Assembly (NCBI GenBank): GCA_012295275.1 | Contig: CM022679.1 | Location: forward strand, 19,408,342-19,472,341 | DNA length: 64,000 nucleotides | From: Chrysomallon squamiferum | Lineage: Eukaryota; Mollusca; Gastropoda; Neomphalida; Peltospiridae | Direction: 5' to 3' | Shown: positions 1 through 12,782 of the stretch, piece after piece | How positions within the stretch are numbered: the stretch's first letter is position 1 | Layout of the letters: each line of letters starts with the position of its first letter | Position numbers and translations under genes: made by a program | The notes under the pieces: model-generated | What the model saw: only the letters and a program-made list of their open reading frames with translations | Databases searched by the model: none | Told to the model about the DNA's origin: nothing

Positions 1-450
1 GAAAGCCATTTGGTATAACCTGATAACCATTTCTTTTCTCATGTTATTAATCTGCTAAAAATATAGAAGTGAAACATTTGATCTTTTGCCATTTTCTTGA
101 ATAAGCTCTTTTAAAACTGATGGAGAACAAAGCCAGCTGAAGAAAAACAATATGTATATGCAATGATTTTAGTTTATTAAAACAAAAATATGAAAATTAT
201 TTTACATGAAATAATAATTCAACATTAAAATGTGAGAAACCGATCCACTAGTTTAAAATGATTTAATGACTGATCAGTTTTGGTATACTAAATAATAATA
301 ATTATTGAAATGGTCACTTTTTTTTGTTCACCTTACTAATTATTAGTCTACATCACAATTTAATATTTTTCAAGAAAAAAAAAGAAAAAAAGATAAGCCA
401 TTATAACATTATTGTTTTCTTCATTATTTTGGCTCATTTCTTGTTTGTAA

Positions 451-3400
451 TCAGTCATGCATTGGTCTTGGCTTAAAACCTCCCCTCCCCATGCCTCCTC
501 TTATTCCTCCCCGTGTGCCCCTCATAACATGTCCTCGCATATTTCGAATATTGTGACCACCCCTTGCCATCCCACCCCCTCTACCTCTGCCCCTGTCTCC
601 CATATTTCCTTGTTTATTTTTTGGTTGAGGTGATTTTGGTCTGAGTCTTTCAATTTCCTCTGTACATCCTGACAATGTGCTTTCCTGGTCTGGAAACAGC
701 TTTGCAAAGACTTCGGAATCAAAGTTACTGCTTCGTATTTCTGGTCCAAGTGATAACCATCCTGGGCGGATTGTACTGTCTCTAGCAAACAGATGAAGAC
801 GGCGTCTACCAAGACAGAAATGTTCAATAATGTGAAATATTTCAACTGGTTTGTCCTTGCAGCCATATTCTGGTTCCTCAGCTATGATCAGATCAATATC
901 AACATTTGCATGAATGAAATCTCCATCAGTGCTTCGTTTTACTGTGCCTTTGATACCCATGATGCAGTGTTCCTAGAATTCAACAAAGCACTTGCTAATT
1001 TTATTTGAATTAAAGTTAATAAATTTTAGATTACTTTATTATTATTATTCAAGTATAGCACAGATATTACTTGTAGTCTTAAATGCTAACTTAAAAATCA
1101 GCTGCTACATGATCTTAGTTACAATATATGAATTTCCCTGGCATCTAGGATTAAATAAACTAATATTACATGAAACATTCTTTTACTTGTCCAAAAATAC
1201 TGATTACACAAATGTTAAACAATAAGTATAAATTATACCTTTGTTCTCTGGAAAATAGCATCTGGTTCAAGATTTTTGTTATGTCCAGGATTCTTGATAT
1301 TTGTTTTTATCCAGCATATGTCTTCACATCTTCTAAAACCCCATCGTTTCAAACACTAACAATAAAAAAATATTTTGGTAACAAATTAGAATTAAACTGA
1401 AGTAATCAAAGTATAAATGAAGTTAATTTTAAATTATAATGAATCATGTATGGCATTTAATGCTTTTTAAATTAAGTTTAACAAATCATTAAGACATACA
1501 AATAAAACAAAAGTTTTACAAAGTAAAATGTGAAATTCTTCAAGATAAATGAAAGAAGTATATTTTCTCTCTGATATTTTAAAATCTATACCTGTCTGCC
1601 TCTCTCTAGACCCTCAGCATTTCCACACCACATCCAGAGAAATGATCGTTGTGCTGCCACACTTGGAATATCGAGACGTTCTATCTAACAAAATTATTAT
1701 CTGATTAACATCTATCAGAATGCTGTCCAGAATTTTTTGTTAAACATGCTTTTCTATTATCTAAAATCTAATATATAATCGAATATTTATGAAATTAAAA
1801 CAAATGTTTTGCACTATAAATAAATGGAATAAGGAGTACTTGAACACAGTCTATTGCAGATGTAGACAGAGTTCCCATTTCACTATAATTTTGGAAATAT
1901 TTTCTATGAACTTGAAGATCTTGAAATTATATTGTTTGTTATATGAATATAATGCAATTAAATAAAGAGTTATACCACAACACCTCAGAAAGAAATAAGA
2001 TAAATTCTTTAATTAAACCAGGATATTAAAAGCATAAGCACCTCATCCCAGTTCCAGTACTTGTCAAAAACAGCACCATTCATTCTTTGATATTCTATCA
2101 GTGGAGGCTCCACTAAAATAACATCAAATTTACTCCCAAGATCTCGAAGATCAAATGTTTCTAGATCACACTGCAAATACCTGTTTGATAAACAAACAAA
2201 AATTCCAGAAACAAGTTCAGAGGACAAATTCTATAAAGATTCAGGAAAAGTAAAATCCTGTATTATAATCACAGTTATTTATTTATTTAATTAAAGAATT
2301 TTATCATGACTCTAATTATAAAACCATACACAACATCATAGATTAGCTGCTTTTAACATAAATGTTTTGTTATAAAATTTCTGGATTAAAATTTAAAGGA
2401 ATGGAATAAACTAACCACTTATTCATCTTGGTAATAGTATTTAATAATGAATGTCTGATCTATATAATAAGTTTTAACAAAGTTAAAGTAATTGAATAAT
2501 TTATAAAAAAAACAGCAAAAAGGAATGCTCAGCCACACTTACATAGGAGGGATATTTGTTTTTGCTATCAGTTCATCCTTAAGACGAATCAGCTCTCTCA
2601 GTTTAGGATACTCTTCAAATCTGTTAGCCAAGCCTTTGAAAAATGACAGTAATTATTTTTAATGTATTCAAAGGTAATCACATTTTTTTCAAGAAATGAA
2701 GTACTAAATCTGGATCTGTTTATACATGTTGATAGGTGTTTTGTATACATATGTATTATATAAAAAAAAAATATGGAAAGAAATGTTCTACTGTATTGCC
2801 AATTATAGCAGTTGCTAAAGATATTAGTAATGAATTTTTGCTAATGTGCATGAATTATAATCTGGATTTTAAAATGTCAGTATTATATTCAGTAATGGTG
2901 AAGTTATAGTAATTTTTTTCTTGATATATTAATTTATTAAATCTAAAAAACTAAAGAAATTAATTTCAGATATTCTCACCAACATCTCTGATAAAATTCT
3001 GAGGTCGTTCTCCAGTGTCCATGAAATTTTGGCAGTAATCATTATGTGGGTTAGCACTTTGTGTTCCCTGTAAATGAAAGAAAAAAAACGAGGTTTTAAT
3101 CTAATGAACTGGGTCATAATATTTTTTTTTTAAATACTCATTTTAATTTAATTTTAAAGACTGGCATCACTAGGTTCAATTTTATCCTGGTCACATACCT
3201 TTACAAATGTACAGAATATACAGCATCCCCATCTTACTGTATTTTTAGAGCACCCACAGGGGCATTACTACCCAAGTTGAGAATCACTGATCACAAATTT
3301 TTATACAGTTGTATGTTTTATACAGTTGTATTAACTAACAAACCTTAAGAAAAGTACTGGAATCAGTATACATTTCTTCAGTATCATCATCAAATTTCTC

Positions 3401-4658
3401 TTCATCATCCTAGAATGAAAAAATACATCAATCATTTTTTTTTTAATAATCTATATAGCCATTACTTACAGACATATGATTTATTGTATTATGCTGAAAT
3501 TTGTTTCATTTTTTTCTCTATAATATAACTGTTCCAAAATAAATAAAACAATCTTAACCTCATTCTTTTTGTCACTGGTTCCTGCTGAAATATCACCACC
3601 TTCATCTTCTGTTTTATTCTTTCCGTCTACATCCTGTGACTCAAGACTATAAAACATAAATTTTATATATTACATGAGATCCAAAAATTATCTTCTGTAA
3701 TTTTTACAACAATTACACAATTTATTGTAATAAATATATTTATCTTCCAATTCAGTATTAGTGAAATAAATACTCTATCTTAATGAATTTTAATGACACC
3801 TTAGCATAAAAGAAATGAATGGCTTAACATCTTATGGATCAAATAATCAATTCTTACTGCACCCATTGGGATATTTCCTATTAAATCCATTATCATAAAG
3901 TGTTTCTTCAAAAGCTGTGGTACGTTTTTATATCTAGCTGTTAATAACAGTAAGCCTTGGAGCTGTAGTATAAATAAGGTTGATACCTAATAACCATTTA
4001 CAGAAAAATGCAAAAGCATCAATATATATACTGATTTATTATTCAATTTGCTGAAATCATATGCAAACAAATAACTATGTATTTTAATTTTAAATTAGAT
4101 CTTTAAAATTGTGGCACAGATAATACTTATTTGCAATAAACTGTACCTAACTTGTTTTTCTTTCTTTGCATCTTCTTGGGAATCCTTTGTTTTTAGAACA
4201 GATTTTAAACCATCAGGTGAGCTGACCCCTAACTAAACAAAATAACATCAAAAGACTAAACCAGTATATAAATTCCACTGAATTCTGTTTCAATTATTCA
4301 GTTATTGTGCAATGAAAGATACTTATTGTGTAAACATAATCTACTGAACAAATGACATGCACAATTTCAAATTAAAAAAGCAGCAGCAACAACACTCAGA
4401 GACTGAGAGAGAAAGAAAAGTAACGAAAAGTCAGAAAGTTAATATTTTATTCTTACGGTCTTATTAATATATGATTAATGATTTCAATAAAGGAAAAAAT
4501 ATATATCAATATCATTAAAATGATTAATTAAATAAAAAGATGTTATAAAAAAATCATAAAATGCCACGCACAGCTTTTGCCAACAGTTCTTTCCTTTTTT
4601 GTGACAGCTGAGATCGTTTCAGAGATTTTTCGCGTATTTCTTTAAGCTGATCTCCCAT
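451..4658 (-). CDS. METTL14: METTL14, m6A methyltransferase complex subunit (complete, 10 exons)
   Basis: Non-catalytic partner of METTL3 in the nuclear complex that makes N6-methyladenosine in mRNA; it supports METTL3 and binds RNA. Exons (coding order): 4658-4572, 4232-4147, 3646-3559, 3409-3344, 3067-2980, 2633-2543, 2180-2042, 1684-1592, 1355-1239, 972-451. They join in frame to 458 aa; human METTL14 has 456. Seen: an acidic, low-conservation N-terminal part (residues 1-115), the conserved [12 protein letters not shown] block, and EPPL at 193-196 in place of the catalytic DPPW of METTL3, as known for METTL14. K297 and R298, whose human counterparts carry the same numbers and lie in the RNA-binding groove, are kept. 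The C-terminal part is an RGG/GRG-rich RNA-binding tail. All introns are GT-AG and short (about 100-600 bp). The stop is TGA at 451-453, and a possible polyadenylation signal (TTTATT on this strand) lies at 173-178. Identity is near certain; the first exon is less conserved but starts like the vertebrate protein. Confidence 0.97.
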
Positions 4659-4729
4659 TTTTGACCAAACTCTTAAAGAACAAAAAAAGAAATTTAGTTT
4701 TTAAAAATATGCACTAACTTTCAATTTCA

Positions 4730-4766
4730 AGACATTCACATACTGAAATAAAAGGCAGCGAACAAT
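4730..4766. repeat. 37-bp block shared with the region upstream of CHCHD1
   Basis: A block starting AGACATTCACATACTGAAAT and ending GCGAACAAT occurs here and again at 13452-13487 with a single one-base length difference. Here it lies about 72 bp upstream of the METTL14 start codon. Its last ten bases (4757-4766) are repeated inverted at 5009-5018. It could be a transposon end or a shared promoter element. Confidence 0.7.
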
Positions 4767-5008
4767 TCCAGCCTCTGTGAAATCCGCGAACGATAACGCC
4801 AGTGAATAATTTATCGTACGTCAGTTCTTTCAAACAAATAGTTCGCAATTTTAATAAAAGTTTAACTTTCCAAGGAATAAAACATTCTCACTTTTATTAT
4901 ATAAAAAAGCATATGTGTTTGAAAACTAGCAAAATTAAAATTTCAAATATATTATGCAATTTATTTTAGAAATATGGTGTTTGTTATGTATCATTCCGCA
5001 TTGGACAT

Positions 5009-5018
5009 ATTGTTCGCT
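5009..5018. repeat. Inverted partner of the 4757-4766 sequence
   Basis: ATTGTTCGCT here is the exact reverse complement of AGCGAACAAT at 4757-4766. Together they would flank a roughly 260-bp segment in the presumed promoter region of METTL14, like the ends of a small inverted-repeat element. The ten-base match is short, so chance remains possible. Confidence 0.35.
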
Positions 5019-5756
5019 AGCTGAGTAGCTGCTTTTGAGGAAAACCAAATTTATAAAATCTGTTTACTATATTCTTAATCACTATTTCTAATCTCTTTAC
5101 ACCCAGATATATCAGATATATTTACTTCATTGATAATGAGCAAATTTGTCATATTTTCAAATTCCAGGCGTTCCTTTTCCAGACTGGTACAGGGGTAGTT
5201 AAAAGGACATGGCAGCAGAAATCTGTTAACAATAAGAATCTAGTTCAAAAATCAAAGCCATTCACGTAAGTTTAAAGTTATTCCTATTTCAAATAGTGTA
5301 TCATAACCTTATGTCTGGCTACTGAAAATATATTTAACAACACAGGTCTTAACTATTAGGGATGCTTCTATCAATGGACTGTATAAACCACTTCAGTTGT
5401 GACCTACAGACAAGTAAAACCAATAACATAAAATTTATGATAAATAACTATATCGTCTAATCCATAGTAAGAGCATATTTAGAAAATGGATGGACATGTG
5501 TATCAATAAACATGGTTTAAGGGCATTAGGGTGTTTTCCAGAGTATGTACCTGTAAGTCGTCATTGGCAATATTCACCTTCTTTTTCCAGACTGAACTAA
5601 ATGCTGTGACATAAATCTCTATATGTGGTCTAAACTATATTAATGAGTGATGTTAGGAACTGCATAGACTTTTGAAATATTTTAATCTATTCTCTTTTAG
5701 GTATGTTTTTTTTTGTCAGATCCTGGTTTTTTTTAACAAGTCTGTAACAAAACATT

Positions 5757-5913
5757 TCAGACTGATATATCAGATGAGGATCAGACTTGTGAGGAGGAGC
5801 AAGTTTTCGAGGACAATGTTTATGAGATAGTTACACCAGAAGATGATACCTCTGATGATTATAGTAATAATTTCCCATTTAAAAATCATGCAAAGTGTCC
5901 ATTGCTGATATGA
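5757..5913 (+). CDS. Orphan coding-like terminal exon, acidic
   Basis: A splice-acceptor-like sequence (AACATTTCAG) is followed by an open frame of about 50 codons ending in TGA. It reads TDISDEDQTCEEEQVFED and then a second acidic stretch before a C terminus NHAKCPLLI. It is transcribed away from METTL14. Possible AATAAA signals follow near 6053. An upstream open segment at 5165-5266 (acceptor TTCCAG, donor GTAAGT) could belong to the same transcript, but its phase does not fit this exon directly, so at least one unseen exon would be needed. I do not recognise the protein. It may be the end of a small gene divergent from METTL14, or a chance open frame. Confidence 0.3.
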
Positions 5914-6795
5914 ACACAATTGTCATATATATTTTACATTCTTACAAGCTATGTTTTATTTTGGGTTTTTTTAAATTATTTATTTTTCCTTTATTGTTGT
6001 TGTTGTTGTTGTCTTTTTATTATTATTTTTTTTTCCTGCAAATCAAAATTAATAATAAAGTATAAATATTAAAGTTTACACTTTTGTCTAATGTTGATTA
6101 TACATGATTTATGTACACTTTATGAATTGTACAGGTTTAAGTTGCACTGTTTTGGTTTTTTTTTCTTTTGTATTGTAGTTGTTGTTGTCTTTTTTAAATT
6201 TACAAATTAATGCTTGAAATTATTTTTTATCTAACCATTGTTTTAGTTCATAGTTAACCAAAGTTAACAAGTTTTAACTTTTTTTTGTTTTTTATTTTTC
6301 AAATAACAAAACTTGAGACACTACCATGGAGAATTATTAAAAGATCTGTTATGTTTCTAGTATTTTAAAAGAAAATACTTCTTGACAATACTAGTTCATT
6401 CTCACAATATATATATATCTACATGGTATGTTCCCAAAACTGGCAGTCTCCAGATTATGTAATTGGTGAGGGGTTATAATCAGCTTCCAGAAATGGGAAA
6501 ACTGGCGTAAGCAATTAAGGCCAATTTAGAGGTACAAAGAACAGAGGGGGCGATTAACGAGATTAACTTCAATGAGCAGTGAAAAGCAGAGGTGAGATGG
6601 AATAGAGATTGCAAGAAAATTAATGTTTGGAGACATGAAATTAATGTTGTATCTCAGTAAAATTTGCAGTCAGGAAATACTACCAATTTAGACATGTGGG
6701 GTTAACAAGATCAGTTAAGAGATGTATAAAATTTGGAGACAGGAAATACAACCTATATAAATACTGTACAGTCATGATGTTTGTTATGTTTGATC
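5914..6795. other. Intergenic, no gene seen
   Basis: T-rich and AT-rich DNA with short TTG and TTA runs near 5995-6035 and scattered AATAAA hexamers. The part from about 6420 is less AT-rich and runs into the FLYWCH remnant, so it may be the 5' part of the same element. Confidence 0.5.
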
Positions 6796-7357
6796 ATGGC
6801 TGCGAAGGGAGAAATTTTGGACGGCAGAAAACAAGGTGCAGACCTTATACTTGATGGATATAGGTATGCACAGTGGATTAATAACAAGAATGGTACAGTA
6901 CCATGGCGATGTTTGTATTCGAGGTCCATTCCTCGGATGAGAGCGAAGTTGCTGTCCACCTACTGACCAACACCATGCAGAAGCGAGCACGGGAGGAGCT
7001 GACCAGTATCGCAAAGATATATGACGAGGAGAGGAAGAAGTTGTTGACCGTGTATGGAGACGCAACACCACAGGACATGGCTTCCAAGCTGAGTATGTTT
7101 GAGGGAATCAAATCCAGCTTGTATCGACAGAGAGCGAAAAAGGTCACACAAACTCCAAAGGCAGCCATGGATATACACCTGGAAGGTGAGTGGACCAAGA
7201 CTGAGTTGGGATCCGATTTTATCCTTGTGGATGATGTGCAGGTGGAGAGTAGAATCATCGTGTTTGGTACTGGTGCTGATTTTAGGAGACTTAGCGAGTC
7301 TGAGACTACGTCAATGGATGGAACATACTGTTTAACAAAAGTACATCAATTAAGGTG
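6796..7357 (+). pseudogene. FLYWCH / MULE-type transposase remnant
   Basis: Two overlapping frames carry pieces of one protein. The first (from ATG 6796) reads LILDGYRYAQWINNKNGTVPW followed by RC, which is the hallmark of a FLYWCH zinc finger (aromatic, W-x-C, basic). It then stops at 6964. The second frame (open to 7357) carries a helical, charged linker (RAREELTSIAKIYDEERKKL) and the segment ADFRRLSESETTSMDGTYCL, which resembles the start of the MULE transposase domain, where MDGT would hold the first catalytic aspartate. The frame change inside the finger and the missing remainder of the catalytic domain show decay. Base composition is clearly more GC-rich than the surroundings, which suggests insertion. 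FLYWCH plus MULE is a known transposon-derived combination in invertebrates. The family call is from motifs only. Confidence 0.6.
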
Positions 7358-8069
7358 ACGGAACACAAATTAGTAAGGGTGAGAAATAAAATGCCAATTA
7401 AGATGTGTTATAATCTCACTGCCAGATTCAGGAATGCCAGAATCGGGAATAAACCATCTACACACGTATACAATGTTTTTTGGGTTGATTTTTTTTGTGT
7501 GTATGTGTGTTTCTATTTTTCTATCTCATTTTATTCTATTATCATCCATCCATTTACGTCTCATCTTCTCACTGTATACATCAGTTTAGACTGACAGACA
7601 AATATGAAAAACATTTACGTTCATCAGTCCCATTCATTTATTTATATCTTTTTTAGTGCATTTTACTGGGTGTAGCAGCATAACAATTGTTTATGTTTTT
7701 CTTAAAGTTTCTCATTTTCTAGTAACAAATATTTCATGTGAAATTATAAATTTGTTTTTCAGTCTTATGGATCTTGATCTGGGAGTAAATACCATTTATT
7801 TACAAGCTAAGACTATATTTTATGGAAGTAAGGTAAGTATTATTTACATAAGATATGATTTTCCTCAGATTATTCATTACTGGACTTGACAAATACTGAA
7901 ACAAAAATGTGTTATCCATTATAACATAGTTTTGAGCAGCTTTGATTGCAGAAAAGGAAAAGGTTCAACTTTATTAAAACCGACTGTAATAAATGTAACT
8001 CATGGTCAGGGATATCACTTTCTTTTTCTTTTCTTTTTACCCCCATATAAATCTACTTCTGTTGTGTTG
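7358..8069. other. AT-rich spacer
   Basis: No convincing coding signal. A few short open frames exist in T-rich sequence but have low-complexity translations. It separates the FLYWCH remnant from the second transposase-like remnant. Confidence 0.5.
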
Positions 8070-10723
8070 CAGAATGTCAGTCATAAAGGTGGTGGAAAGA
8101 AAAATTCGAATGAGAAAAAGAAAAAGTGTGAGATATGTAAGTTGGACCATAGAAAGATAGGTCAACATTTATGGGCAGTTAGTGCGGGAGAAACAAAATC
8201 TGTTTGTGTACAAAGACTAGGACCAGCCAAAAAGATTGAAGATGGCAAATAATCTGAAGAATAGAAAGAAACTGCATGTAACATGGATGGAAAAACAGGG
8301 TAATGTTTGTGGCATTTGTAGCTACCATGAAGTAAGTAGAAATGAAAATAATTCTGGTCATTACTACAAAATTATAGGTTAGTATTTAAGAGGTAAATAC
8401 ACAAACAGAAAATGAAAGGAATATTAAACCAAGTGTTCCTTATGGTGTGGTTGCAGAAAATCTTGGTTGGCAGAATAACCAAAAAAATAGAAAAAGGTTA
8501 CATATTATATGGTCACATAATAGAGGAAATGTCCAACAGTTTGTTTTTAGAAGCATATTGAAAGATAACTGTATGTCTGATGCCAAAATGAAGGACATTG
8601 TATCTGCAAGAAGCCATAGCATGAGGTAAAAAGTGCAATGATTCAGTGAGAAAAGTGGTTAATTTGGTAGCTGTTTAAAAATTCCATGTTCCCTAAAGGA
8701 ACAAGAGATGAGGATATCACATTCATTTGTGGAATAAGTGAATGTGATAAAATGATATACAACATTAAAAGTAAGTTACTTTTGTCCAATCCATTTTTTG
8801 TTCTAGCAAAAATAAATAATTTATTCTCAGTTAAGGAAAATACTGTAAGCACCAAATCAGTTGTGAAGAGAAAAAGTACTTGTGAGAGAAGACCAGTAGA
8901 AAAGGTATTTATGAAGATACAGGTAATGAAAAGAAAGTAAATGTTTGCTGTGATGAACATAAAAGAGTAATTGTAGCACCTCAGATACAGTTTTTACATG
9001 ATGATGTTAAACAGCTTTTGTTGAAATATTAAAAGAAAGCAATATCTACTGTGTTTTCATGTCTAAACATCATCATGTAACTTTTCCTACCAAAAATTCA
9101 ATAATAAATAGATTGTTTGCTGCTCAGGTCTACTGTACTTTTGCAGACTGTTCTGTGAATGTCAGATTGAAAATGTATAATTAGAACACTGTACATGTTA
9201 CTTATTCAGGTAATGTTAAGCCAGATATTACAGAGGAGAATCATAGCCTATCAAAGGAAAACTCAGAGAAGATTTGAAAAAAAATATTTGCTATTGGTAA
9301 GAAACCTTGCAGCAGTATTTAGAATGTGTTAAGAATGTTAAGATAAACACACTTGCAGCTGGAAATGTCAGGGTTATAGAAAAGACACAAGTGTGTGTCT
9401 TCAAAGTGCTTGTGAATCTAGGAAAACAGGTAGTAGAGAGGAAGACTGTATCAGAAGTCTTGCTGTTGATGAAAGGAATGAAGGAAAAATCTGATGCTGA
9501 TTTAGGTTTCATTCAGAAAATTAGCTTAAAACCTAATTATGTTCTGCATTGGTCAGAAGAGGGATTAAGATTCTATCAAAATTTAGTAGAATAAGTTGCT
9601 TTGTATTGGGATGCTACAGGCAGCATTGTTCATAAAAATGAAGATGGTAAGTAGTTCTTAAACTATGAATTTTGCTGTAAAAAACCTAATAAAAGGTAAG
9701 ATGGGAATCCCTGTTGCAGATATGATTAGTGAAAATCAAGCTTTGCCAACAGTTTTAAATTGGATATGCAATTTCAGTCATGCTGAAAAGAAACTATTTG
9801 GATATAATAATGTTTCCTGCCCTATAATTAGTGATGAATCAATGGTTTTTATCTTAGCAGCACCTCTACATTTTAATAATGAAACTTTGAATCAATTTTT
9901 ACATCAAACATGCCAAAAAAACTACTGTTCACATATGCTCTAATCATGAATAAAGTGAAAAACTTTTGCTGGAAAAATGTAAGCAAAAAAAACTGCAGAA
10001 TATTTCTTTATATGGTAAGTCTGCTGATGAATAGTAATGAAATAAAAGAAATATGAGAATTGCTACATATTTTTGTCGTTTTGTCCTCCAGTCATGTAAC
10101 TTCCTGTAATGCACAGCTCATAGACAGACTAATTCATAAAATCAACTCTTGAAACAACACTTTCAGAAGAATATTCTGATTTTGATGAATATAATTTTGA
10201 ACAAGTTGACATAAAAATGTTGGAGCCTGGTTACTATACAGAGGAAGAATATTCTGATTTTGATGAATATAATTTTGAACAAGTTGACATAAAAATGTTG
10301 GAGCCTGGTTACTATACAGAGGAAGAATATTCTGATTTTGATGAATATAATTTTGAACAAGTTGACATAAAAATGTTGGAGCCTGGTTACTATACAGAGG
10401 AAGAATTTCTTAATTTAGCTGAAGATCTCCTTGAAAATGTTAAGAAAACTTGCTTGGCATGTAAATTTGATGAAAATAGTTATGTTAATCCACATTTTTC
10501 AGAAATATTTCTTCAATATTTAAAAATGAAAATGTTGCCAATTTTGCCATTATGGTCGAACATATTTTTGACAAATATAGCACAGACTGAAAAATCTGCA
10601 TCAGAAATTCCCAGTAGTAAAAACTTTATTCATGAGCAGATGAAAACAACTAGTACAATTGAAAATAGGTTTACAATTCTGAAGTATTGGACTGCAAGGC
10701 AGAACACTATTCAGACTGGATGA
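8070..10723 (+). pseudogene. Decayed transposase-like gene, family not recognised
   Basis: Pieces of one protein appear in order on the plus strand but in shifting frames with many stops. (a) 8073-8250: a Cys/His cluster (CEICKLDHRKIGQHLW). (b) 8276-8330: a second one (GNVCGICSYH). (c) 8686-8940: a lysine-rich stretch. (d) 9307-9594: a helical segment ending in NYVLHWSEEGLRFYQNLVE. (e) 9597-9943: YWDATGSIVHKNEDG, then VKNLIKGKMGIPVADM, then IISDESMVFILAAPLHFNNE. (f) 10150-10723: an acidic repeat and a C-terminal part with LPLWSNIF. The YWDATG and SDESMVF segments look like acidic catalytic motifs of a DDE-type nuclease, but this is inference. I know similar uncharacterised multi-copy proteins only vaguely and will not name a family. 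It might instead be a broken host gene derived from a transposon. Confidence 0.5.
10166..10399 (+). repeat. Three perfect 78-bp tandem copies, in frame
   Basis: Copies start at 10166, 10244 and 10322, and a fourth begins at 10400 but diverges after seven bases. The unit is 26 codons, so the frame stays open, repeating EEYSDFDEYNFEQVDIK and MLEPGYYTE. The copies look identical, which indicates a recent expansion or gene conversion inside an otherwise decayed gene. Confidence 0.95.
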
Positions 10724-12751
10724 TTTTTCAGAAAAATTGCATAATTGTTTCATGCAAAAATTGGCAGCTGTAGATTGTATGAAAGTGAACAAAAATTTAA
10801 GGAAGATAAAGAAACCAATAAATAAACAGAAATGTGGCCAAATCAAAACAGCAATCTGATAATTTTATGAAGAAAGGTACTTGAAAGGAAGCAGTTAGTT
10901 GAAGATCATTATGAATTCCAGATGACCTCATTATTAACACTGTCAGATAATTTCTGTGTTCAAAAAGTTTATTGAGGCCTTGTGTAATATGTTTCTTCAT
11001 AATTCAATTCTAATATCATCTATATAATCTATATTAAGAGTCTAACTGGAATGCACAATTACAAAAATGATCCTCCTGATTGTAACAGTGATTTTATTAC
11101 TTTCTAATTTAACTACATGTTGTTTTCATACCCTTGTGTTATTGTATTTACATTCATCAAAGGACTGTTTAAAATAAACAATTTTTTAGATGCTGACAGT
11201 TTAACCAAAGGTTTAGAGGGAACTTTCTTAATAATAATATTGAAAATTATTTTATACCTATTAAATACAAAAAAAAAAAAAAAAAAACCCAAGCAAACTG
11301 TTTGTCATGACAGAAATGTTTTACTCATATATTTTATGATTTATATGTAAATATAAAGTTATAACTTAACTGATACCTTTACAGAAATAAGTTTATATTC
11401 CATTTTTTAAATATAAATTCTGTAAATTCAACTATTTAAACTATATTCATGTGAAATCATGTCAAAATAAACGGTTTTAAAACAATTTTTTTTTATCATT
11501 ATATAATCAAAGTAGATCATTCTGAATTAATATATTAAGGTGTGCATTATTCATGAGCAAACAGACCAATTTTGATATACTGCGATAGGAGTTATCTTGC
11601 TTGTTCTGTTTTGTTCACACCATGAAACTTCATTGATGGACCTGATTACAGTTCAGTGACACGACAAATTCTAAATTATTGGGTGCACAATTTTGAGGGG
11701 TTTGTATATAAGAGACCTTTACTTTGCTATGTAACGTCAGTAATTAGGTCCATTTAGATTTGATCATGGAAACCAAGTTGATCTAAACTCCACTCCAGTA
11801 TATCTGTTTGCATACCTTAATATATTACTAAATATCACTAAATGGAAATCAAATTTTATTACAGAATGACTCCTTTTTCTTTTTTTTTTAATTAATTTAT
11901 TTATTTATTTATTTTTATTTTTATTTATTTTTTTTTTTTACTTGTTTTTATTACAGAACTGGTATTTATTTACTTTTATTAGAAATTGCTAACATTATTT
12001 AACAACACAACTGAAGTCCAGACATTAACTGTTACATTGATACTTGTAATTTAGACAAAATCTTAAGTGTGAACTTGTTCAAATTAAATAAATTATTGAA
12101 GACACTGAATAAGATGTTTTATTATTATTTTCTTTTCTTTATTTAAAAAATAATGTGGAATTAAATTAAATCTAGGTTGACATAACTATGATTTGCACAA
12201 ATGGCCTTCAAGGTTCAAGGTATTAAAAAAAAAAAGTAATACAAACAGTATTTATTTACTTTTATTACAATGTGTCTTGTTATAGGTGAAAAAATGTTTA
12301 GCAAAGCTACTACAATTGTAAAAAAAAACCCAGCAGCAACAACAAAAATGTTTAATTACAAATTATCTTATTTACTTTTTTATTTATTTATTTTATTTTT
12401 TTGTTTTTTAACTGTTGAGTCTTTCTTGCACAAATTCCAAAGAGAATATCTTGTGATGTTTTTATCTGCACTGAAAGTAAAATTCTTGGATGTAGAAATG
12501 ATTATCTGCATCATGATACTGAACACCATTTTGACAGTATTCCACTTTCTCTTAACCTACAGTTTTTTCTGGCTGCTGATTTCTCATGGACAGTTATGTA
12601 AATGTTAGTCAAAGGAAGCTTGTGATTTTTATAATAAAAAAAATGTCATTCCCATCGTGGCAGGTGGCAGCTGTTTATTGCTTTTAATAGGATCCACCGT
12701 GCCAAAAATAAACTAATTATTTGTTTGAATTATTTATTTGAATTAATTAAT

Positions 12752-12782
<31 letters not shown>

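Noticed and set aside
12270-12608. 112-codon ORF rich in Leu and Phe
   Set aside because: Hydrophobic runs come from T-rich DNA; no family resemblance, conserved start or splice context.
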